Origin: Euperipatoides rowelli
Taxonomy: Eukaryota; Onychophora; Udeonychophora; Euonychophora; Peripatopsidae
NCBI GenBank assembly: GCA_003024985.2
Contig: PXIH01S0000596.1
Strand: one strand, 5' to 3'
Length of the DNA stretch: 11,786 nucleotides
Shown: positions 7,657 to 11,786 of the stretch, piece after piece
How positions within the stretch are numbered: position 1 is the first letter of the stretch
How the letters are laid out: each line of letters opens with the position of its first letter
Position numbers and translations under genes: made by a program
The notes under the pieces: model-generated
Databases searched by the model: none
Seen by the model: the letters and a program-made list of their open reading frames with translations, nothing else
What the model was told of the DNA's origin: nothing

Positions 7657-8320
7657 ATGTACAAAATAATCTCCCAACCCAACAGAGCTTTGTCCCTGGA
7701 TCCTGCTGGTGGCTGGACATCACAGAAACCCTACTTGATCAGTATCTATAAGTCTTTTAGTTTGCTTTCACTTCTGGACAAGTCATGTTATTATCAAGGA
7801 TTGGAAAAAGTTATGCAGAGTATTATAAGGGGGAATTTGAATTAAGGGTGGTCAGTAGTAGATTGGGAAAAGCTAGAGTATGTGTTCAATTGTAGGATTA
7901 GGGCCTAACCTTTTGACGCTTGAATTAAATGTTAGAAAAATCATAATTTTAGATGCTGTCATGCAAATCAGATAATTGTCATATTCTATAGATATACCTT
8001 TACTCTGTATATACACTTTGTATGAATCCCTGGCATGAAAAAAAAAAATCAAAGTGCAGACTCAAAAGACACCATTTTCCTCCTTATCTTAGCCTATGTT
8101 GTAAATATCTTAAAGAAAAGAAAATTTCACTTAATGAGGAGAAAGGAAAAGATGTTTTTCATGACACTATAATACTGTTCTGTTTTAGTGAAGAGGGGAA
8201 TGATGAACATGTACTAATGGAAATAAAAATGTGGCTTGCTTTTTTATTTGGTCAGTCTTTAATTTACTTAAGACCCTTTAATTATTACGGAAATACCACA
8301 GGTCCATGTCAATTTTGAGG
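7657..8320. other. Non-coding DNA with a locally G+C-richer patch
   Basis: A patch at about 7671-7740 is clearly richer in G and C than its surroundings. It follows a C/A-rich run ending in AG (7671-7685) that could pass for a 3' splice site. The frames here, including 7657-7845 and 8022-8318 on the plus strand, give no recognisable protein. An A11 run lies at 8038-8048. From about 7801 to 7903 the plus strand is already G-rich and C-poor, foreshadowing the stronger block that begins near 8321. Confidence 0.45.
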
Positions 8321-8880
8321 GTCAAGAGTAGTTAGGATCAACTTAAGAATTTGATTAACTTGGTGATAAGAGATAAGAACAGAGAATAGTAGTAATTGTA
8401 ATGTGCAGGTATGCTAATAAATATTAACAAATTTGGAACAGTGGTAAGTGTTTGAAGACTGGTGAATAGAAGAAAATTTCAGAAAACTGTTGCAGTGGTA
8501 ATACAAATATTGGTGGAATGAAAACATGATAATGTAAAATTATTGATATGTTGAGTTGCATAGCTGGAAGATTGTATAGAGGTAGTGGGGGATGATACTT
8601 GATAGTGAAGTAGAAAATGTCGCAAGTTGTTGAAATTGATGGAAAATGTTGGAAGATTCCATGCATTTTTAGAATTGGGAAACTATGTGTTTAATTGTTG
8701 AATGTAGCGAGTAATGATTGAAAAGTTTAAAAGGTTTGTGGTAAATGTTCTAAAATTTAGGAGTAGTTGTTGAGAATGAATAAAAGGATAAATTTAAGAT
8801 AGCATTAAATGGTAGGGTAATTATTTGAATAGAGATTGGTGCAAAATATTAAATTAATGACTGGAAGATTGGTTTAACTC
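8321..8880 (+). other. C-depleted, strongly G-skewed block
   Basis: Counting by hand over 8341-8880 gives 133 G and 29 C on the plus strand, a GC skew near 0.64 sustained for 540 bases. The following line (8881-8940) has 8 G and 11 C, so the right edge is abrupt. Short words recur inside, such as TGGAAGATT at 8565-8573, 8650-8658 and 8862-8870, and several GTTGTTGA/TTGTTGAATG variants. No long frame is present on the plus strand. The pattern may be a degenerate purine/GT-rich simple repeat or a strand-asymmetric transcribed or replicated segment; the sequence does not decide between them. Confidence 0.65.
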
Positions 8881-11260
8881 TATGATTGGGAATCCAACAT
8901 CAACTAGTATACCATCATCTTTAGTTTCTGTAATGCAAAAAGGAGATTGACCAAATTGGAAGGGGTATTAATTTTCACCACATTCATGCTTATACAGAAT
9001 GGGAATGCAAGATGCTATCCTTAAATGGGACACTTAAAAGTATCCTTTCCTCTCATGCTGAAAGAAATATTGTTCTCTTTTGTATCATATGAAAGCATAT
9101 TAACAAAAGAAGGAAAATCTCAATATGTTTTTCTTCTCATGAGTGCTAAAACAATTTTTATGTATAAGTTTTACAGTTTTACCCTCCCACCCCCCACTAG
9201 TTTTTTTTTTAATTTGTGCATTATTATGTAGAAGTGACTTGGTGACAATGAGATGCACTCATTTCTTAAGTAAATAGGTTATTAGGAATATCAACATTAA
9301 ATTGGGAACAGGGTAATTAACCTCTAACTAAAATGTTTGTTTTTCATAAACTATTTCATGTGATTGCTTAATGACTGTGAATGGCTAACTTTCTACTCAC
9401 GAGAAAAGAGCTGTTTGCTCATGCCACCATTATCAGAATACAATATATTCTTGCAACAATTTCATTACACTAACATCATTCTCACTTGATGTGTCAGGTC
9501 ATATGAGTGACTCATATTGGAAGTGAGCTATTGAGAACTGCCCACTAAAATAGAATGATAGAATCCAGTTCTATCTAACTAGAAGACTATGATTAGAATT
9601 AGGAATTATAAAAACAATTCTAACATTGGAAAAATAAGGACGGTAAAATTCTGAAGCAGTGGCAGATGCCATTTCTTGTTCTTGCCACTTAACAGTTAGA
9701 CCTATCTAGTAACAACATTACTTTAAAATTTGAATTTGGGATCAAAGAAAATTTACTGATAACTAAAGGAAGCAATTATGTTATTGAGAAAAATGGATCA
9801 TTTATCACTTCTATAGTTGATCATCGAGGCCTGTTTCTTTATAAATTAGATATAGCATATATGCAGAATATAGCCTGTATTTTTAATAATATATTTTTTA
9901 AAACTTAAACTGATCCTTCAAAGCATTTAGTATAATTTCATTTTGATATAATTTATTTATTGCGAGACATGTTTTATAATGTTATTCTCATATGTTAAAG
10001 TGTATTTTAAGTAGGCCTACAGCATTTGAACATTCTAATTTACTAGGAAAAGCTTATTTTATAAATGGACAAAATTAATGTAAATGAAAATACCCTAAAA
10101 TGAAATTTTCAATGTGATGGAATTAATCAGAGTATTGTTTGTATGCTTACTCGCATCAGATAGACCCCTTTTTTCCATACTCCGAATATGTATGTGAATA
10201 AGAAAGACTGATAAATAGAACAAGTTTTCTGACAATAAATTAAAAAATTAGAGAGTAAACTTATTTGCATGATGTGGTCTGTGCAAATATATCACTATTT
10301 ATGGGTGATTGGGTGAATAAGATAATAGACTACCTTATTTTTTTACTTGTAGACTTCTATAGCATGAAACAGTTAAGCTTAGCATAAAATTAGCCCCACT
10401 CTTTTTTTCAGTATGTTATCACTTTTTTTAATATTTGCAGCATTGACATTACTTTGTTTGTTTGGAGCCTGTAAGCAAAATTTTATTGGAGACCCTCTAA
10501 GCCTCAAAGTTTGCACTCAATACTCATATAATATATAGAAATATAGAAGAAAATTTGTCCATGTCTTTTCTATAAATTTATAAATTTCAAGGACTAATAC
10601 ACATTCAGTTTCATTTCATTTGTATTGACAATAACAATAAGAGCAAACCATTTCAAAAGTTACATGATTCTGTTCACGGTTTACTTTTTTTGTTTGTTTA
10701 CAGCTTTATTTACAAACTTGCTGCCAAAATTAGAATAATAAATAATGAGGTGTAACATAAAAAACGAAAATAGATTTTTTTATTTTATTACTGATATTTG
10801 TTTTCTAAATTTGAGGACCTAACAGATCGGGGCCCGTTAGCATTGCTTTCTTTGTTTCCATGAAATTCTGCCCCTATTTTGATGTCATCTTAAGGTGCAC
10901 TAAGAGGAAAACAATGAACGCTTAATCAGTTGTGGATTTACGTGTCCATCATGTCAATAATTTGGACTCATAATATTTTTTCACTGATATCTCTTATGAG
11001 ATTTATTTACTTGTGCTACTTGATGTCTGTTCCAAATAAACTGACTTATGATCACACAAAATGATATTACCACACACATGGTATTAAAAGGGTTAATTAT
11101 CACAATGTCTTTAATGCCATTTATGTGGCCATTTTATTTTCAACATGAATTAACTAATGAATAATTGATAGTGTAAAACTAAGATTTTAAATTTGTTAAA
11201 AAAAATAACTCAGTAAATATGGAATAAAATAAACATCTTCATAGGCAATTAAACCAACAT
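8881..11260. other. A+T-rich non-coding DNA
   Basis: No supported gene or RNA. The 68-codon plus-strand frame at 9025-9231 has no recognisable product and runs through a C6 run (9190-9195) and a T10 run (9201-9210). The word TAGGCCTA lies at 10012-10019. The patch around 10825-10885 (GATCGGGGCCCG and onward) is less A+T-rich but has no readable structure. The AP-1-like palindrome is listed separately. Confidence 0.5.
9501..9517. promoter_or_regulatory. Interrupted palindrome containing an AP-1-type site
   Basis: ATATGAGT, one central G, then ACTCATAT form a 17-base perfect interrupted palindrome. It contains TGACTCA (9508-9514), the consensus bZIP (AP-1/GCN4) half-site arrangement, within TGAGTGACTCA. 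The surrounding 9360-9560 interval is less A+T-rich than the rest. Without a nearby gene, regulatory function is only a possibility. Confidence 0.3.
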
Positions 11261-11284
11261 CCCCCCCCACACACACACACACAC
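11261..11284 (+). repeat. C8(CA)n microsatellite
   Basis: Eight C residues run directly into about eight CA dinucleotides and then a short CTCTCTTTCGCTCTT pyrimidine stretch. This is a compound microsatellite, likely length-polymorphic between individuals. Confidence 0.9.
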
Positions 11285-11786
11285 TCTCTTTCGCTCTTAG
11301 TAAATTTGCAAGCTGCATCAATGTGTGTTAAATCCAATATATCACATTATTTTCAGAAATTGCAACTTATGAGTTAGGAAGGAATAGCCGAAACAGCTGG
11401 CACAGCAATCTATTTATTGGTGAACGTGTAAATCAGAGACTAGATTTGCCTTTCAGATTAGTCATTCCTGATATATTGACTGCTGTTCAGTTTTACCAAG
11501 TCTAATTTGAAAGATTTTTATTCGTTTATTTTATATATTTTAAAGTTGCATAATTAGACAAGGTATTTTTAGTAAACATTATCAATGGTATTATATATTG
11601 ACAAACTATAATAGCTCATAACTAGAAAATGCAAATAAATTTGCTTTTATAAATAATCCTTTCAAAGTTAGAAATAGCCACTAGAATTGAATCCATTTTA
11701 TATGGTAATTTTCTGATTTTGTACAGCTTGGTTGTGTTAAGATAAAACATCTCAGATTTTTTTGTAAATTTGTCTAATTATGATTC
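11285..11786. other. A+T-rich non-coding DNA
   Basis: No frame, RNA gene or repeat that I can support. The stretch 11370-11470 is slightly less A+T-rich but carries no recognisable signal. Confidence 0.5.

Noticed and set aside
8022-8318. 98-codon plus-strand frame, the longest in the window
   Set aside because: It starts just before an A11 run, has no recognisable family, and shows no splice or promoter context.
8424-8666. 80-codon minus-strand frame
   Set aside because: It lies wholly in the G-skewed block. Lack of C on the plus strand reduces stop codons on the minus strand in some frames and yields P-, F- and I-rich text, so it is a composition artefact.

Overview
No gene can be annotated in this 11.8 kb window. 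It is A+T-rich on both strands, with frequent A and T homopolymers. The longest ATG-to-stop frame anywhere is 98 codons, and none of the short frames translates into a recognisable protein family. There is no bacterial-style gene packing, ribosome binding site or operon. The window looks like intergenic or intronic DNA of a eukaryote, most likely an animal. Three observations suggest a marine invertebrate: short palindromic words of the TAGGCCTA/TAGCCTAT type scattered throughout, a tRNA-derived SINE-like element, and an Ac-like hAT transposon with CpG-decayed ends. That organism guess is an inference with low confidence.

Layout. Positions 1-1207 are unremarkable A+T-rich DNA, apart from a bulged 13-bp-arm hairpin (31-58) and a duplicated block of about 48 bp carrying CTG triplets (400-529). 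Positions 1208-1760 hold a decaying tandem array with a period of about 164-171 bp. Positions 1760-2900 look like old interspersed-repeat DNA, with a 13-bp bulged hairpin, a C9T9 tract, an octamer (ATGCAAAT) cluster and a repeated 17-mer. Positions 3776-5453 are bounded by perfect 11-bp inverted repeats identical to the classic Ac-type hAT terminus; no transposase frame lies inside. A minus-strand tRNA-derived SINE-like insertion is nested within it (about 4394-4550), with recognisable A-box and B-box sequences and an A-rich tail.

From 5454 to 8320 the sequence is A+T-rich with a G11 run, an A15 run and some inverted repeats. Positions 8321-8880 form a sharply bounded block in which G outnumbers C by more than four to one on the plus strand (133 G against 29 C over 8341-8880). 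The remainder to 11786 is anonymous DNA, with an AP-1-like palindrome at 9501-9517 and a C8(CA)n microsatellite at 11261-11284.

No genes are seen to work together here. The readable history is one of transposon insertion, nested SINE insertion, tandem duplication and mutational decay.
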